From Atopobium sp. BS2 (lineage in GTDB: Bacteria; Actinomycetota; Coriobacteriia; Coriobacteriales; Atopobiaceae): a stretch of DNA of 40,482 nt. Under the pieces are notes generated by a model that ran no database searches, had not been told where the DNA came from, and worked only from the letters and a program-made list of their open reading frames with translations. This document shows, piece after piece, positions 38,865 to 40,482 of the stretch (position 1 is its first letter; every line of letters starts with the position of its first letter). A program made the position numbers and the translations under genes. The stretch spans positions 1 to 40,482 of the forward strand of contig NZ_JDFG01000001.1 of NCBI RefSeq assembly GCF_000565075.1. Reading direction: 5' to 3'.

Positions 38865-40215
38865 CCAGTCCACCATACAAGAGCATAAAAAGCCTTTCTT
38901 TACTCCCTCTGATTCGTCGACAGCTGGAGTAATTACCTGGGGATTTTGGTGGCGTAAGATGATGAATTACGTCGGCTTTAATCTCTTTTTACTGGTAAAT
39001 ATTGCTCTGATTTTTATTTATACGTATAACCAGCATGTTCCACAAGGTACTTTTTACCTAGGATTTTTCCCTACTGAGTCTCACTCTATTTCTCTTACTG
39101 GATTCACTTTCTTACACGGACTCTCAAGCCTAAAATACATTGTTCATGGCCCTACTTTTGGCGCCAAAATATTTGATTTAGGCGTAGACTTAGCTCGTTT
39201 CTGGCCCATGTATATTGCAATTCTTATCTGGGAAATCATTGATCTGTTGTCATTCTTCGGTGATATGCGCCGTGTCAGAAGAGCTCTTCAGCCCCTCAAT
39301 ACACTTGCACTTAAAGCCGACCAACTGGTAAATAGTGATGTTCTTTCTACCGAAGCTACAACAAATGACATCTTGGTCAAAAGCGAGAAAATAAGGAGTC
39401 TTGAACAGGCAATTGAAGAAGCCAATATCAACGCTCCAAAGATTCAAACAGGTGACCAAGACCTGGCAAGTATTGAGATTGCCTTGAATAAATTGCTTCA
39501 ACGTATGCAAGAAGCAAAATTGCAACAGATGCGCTTTGTCAACGATGCCAGCCACGAGCTTCGAACGCCTATAGCTGTTATCCGAGGTTATACTGACATG
39601 CTGGATCGCTGGGGTAAGACGGACGAGGCTGTACTAGATGAGTCTATCGCTGCACTCAAATCCGAGAGCGAACACATGCATGACCTTGTTGAGCAGCTCC
39701 TCTTCTTAGCACGCGGAGACGCAGGAAGAAATACCCTCACAAAGACTAAGCTCAATCTTGCACGGATAACTTCTGAGGTCTGTGAAGAGTCGGAGATGAT
39801 TGATCCAGATCATCAGTATGTGCTGAAATTTGATCAGAGTACACAAACAGACGATTGCTATCAGGTGCTTGCTGATACCGCAATGATTAAGCAGTCTATC
39901 CGTATCATCGTGCAAAATGCTGCTCGATATTCTGCTGCTCAGACCACCATTTCTTTTAATGTCGCGTATGACGAGAAAACCGTTCAAGTTTCAATCGAAG
40001 ATGAAGGTATGGGCATGTCCGAGACAGCAGCCGCTCATATTTTTGAGAGATTCTGGAGAGCCGACAACGCTCGTATTGAAAGCAACGAGGGTTCTGGACT
40101 TGGCTTATCCATTGCTAAATGGATTGTCGATAATCATGACGGCTCTATTGAGGTACTTTCACGCGAAGGTGTAGGCACACGTTTTACCATCGTTTTACCT
40201 CGAGAGATGTCATAG
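38845..40215 (+). CDS. Two-component sensor histidine kinase
   Basis: A 456-residue membrane kinase. Two membrane segments (about 42-60 and 118-139) flank an outer loop of about 55 residues that may sense an envelope signal. A linker follows, then the HisKA domain with NDASHELRTPIAVIRGY (His237) and the HATPase domain with N-box (IIVQNAARYS), G1 EDEGMGMS, F-box IFERFWRAD and G2 GSGLGLSIAKWI. All are intact. The ATG at 38845 is chosen (GGAG six bases upstream, inside the regulator gene, overlap 20 bases); a GTG at 38833 is also in frame. The downstream 44-bp palindrome lies 48 bases behind the stop codon. Confidence 0.95.
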   Translation: MSSEKHNQSTIQEHKKPFFTPSDSSTAGVITWGFWWRKMMNYVGFNLFLLVNIALIFIYTYNQHVPQGTFYLGFFPTESHSISLTGFTFLHGLSSLKYIVHGPTFGAKIFDLGVDLARFWPMYIAILIWEIIDLLSFFGDMRRVRRALQPLNTLALKADQLVNSDVLSTEATTNDILVKSEKIRSLEQAIEEANINAPKIQTGDQDLASIEIALNKLLQRMQEAKLQQMRFVNDASHELRTPIAVIRGYTDMLDRWGKTDEAVLDESIAALKSESEHMHDLVEQLLFLARGDAGRNTLTKTKLNLARITSEVCEESEMIDPDHQYVLKFDQSTQTDDCYQVLADTAMIKQSIRIIVQNAARYSAAQTTISFNVAYDEKTVQVSIEDEGMGMSETAAAHIFERFWRADNARIESNEGSGLGLSIAKWIVDNHDGSIEVLSREGVGTRFTIVLPREMS

Positions 40216-40263
40216 TGAACTCAAAAGAGCGTCTACAAGTAAAAGGTCCTTCTCGCCAGTCGT

Positions 40264-40307
40264 GAACTACCTCCCATTTCTTGGACATAAGAAATGGGAG
40301 GTAGTTC
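40264..40307 (+). repeat. 44-bp palindromic element, copy 2
   Basis: Same element as at 14570-14613, inverted: 19-bp perfect stem, arm GAACTACCTCCCATTTCTT (40264-40282), loop GGACAT. Relative to copy 1 one stem pair is A-T instead of G-C, a compensatory change. It follows the histidine kinase gene; no U run follows. Confidence 0.9.
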
Positions 40308-40482
40308 ATATACGGGTAATTATGATTCTGCAGCGTGTTAGCGTCGGCTTTTAGGCCTGGCGCACAAAATAGCGCAGCTTTGGTAGGTTTTGCCGAAGAA
40401 TCGACATGTTCCTAATCAAGATAGCTAGGCAGCTAGGCGGTCGCACTGCCTGATATGCATCTCTATGCATAAACTTCATCTA
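40308..40482. other. Right-end region without a recognisable gene
   Basis: I see no convincing gene. A 42-codon minus-strand frame (40351-40479) lacks a ribosome binding site and a recognisable family. Two direct copies of GCTAGGC (near 40428-40440) and the pair ATGCAT-CTCT-ATGCAT (near 40455-40470) are visible. Confidence 0.4.

Noticed and set aside
40351-40479. 42-codon minus-strand frame at the right edge
   Set aside because: No ribosome binding site, a stop codon directly before its ATG and no family resemblance.

Overview
The window looks like a chromosome segment of a low-to-mid GC actinobacterium of the class Coriobacteriia, most likely the Atopobiaceae (Atopobium/Lancefieldella-like). 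This is an inference. It rests on an RDAC-type small protein, a UBA-DUF4342 protein, a monoderm Tad locus without secretin, frequent TTG/GTG starts and a subtype-B tannase-like lipoprotein. No rRNA or taxon-defining marker is present.

Layout. Bases 1-53 hold what looks like one end of an IS3-family element that continues off the left edge. Bases 123-13587 carry housekeeping genes: argR, a membrane-anchored C39-like protein with Ser at the catalytic Cys position, a phosphohexomutase, an RlmKL-type 23S rRNA methyltransferase whose RlmL half has lost its catalytic motifs, the K+ importer kup, a HAD phosphatase, an ACT-domain protein, a CarD-family regulator, a secreted cyclophilin, a tannase-like lipoprotein lacking its nucleophile, and an RDAC-family protein. 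A tRNA-Phe follows at 13649-13724. Downstream of it (13770-14960) is a small AT-rich accessory island: an XRE regulator with its own operator, a 44-bp palindromic element, a 51-codon peptide gene that looks like a RiPP or bacteriocin precursor, and a three-TM protein that could be its immunity partner.

Bases 17088-26511 are a 12-gene minus-strand tad (Flp/type IVc pilus) operon with translationally coupled genes, in the order cpaB-tadZ-tadA-tadB-tadC-flp, a hypothetical gene, pseudopilin, tadE, a large tadG-like gene, tadE, DUF192 and zinc ribbon. A DUF2207 membrane protein gene follows. The prepilin peptidase is not in the window.

Bases 26916-30800 are a two-gene operon, a P-type cation ATPase followed by rsgA. 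It is preceded by a leader of about 125 nt with mutually exclusive helices and an anti-Shine-Dalgarno segment, so it looks like an unassigned translational riboswitch. The right part holds a D-2-hydroxyacid (lactate) dehydrogenase and pyruvate kinase on the plus strand, a pair of ABC exporter half-transporters on the minus strand, then a UBA-DUF4342 membrane protein and an OmpR/HK two-component system on the plus strand.

Throughout the window a short word, GGCGAGAAA (full form GGCGAGAAAMCC, reverse complement GGKTTTCTCGCC), recurs at least 11 times on both strands, in genes and between genes. About 0.3 copies of the 9-mer would be expected by chance. It behaves like a DNA-uptake or chromosome-architecture signal and, with the riboswitch-like leader and the peptide cassette, is the best candidate for something undescribed.
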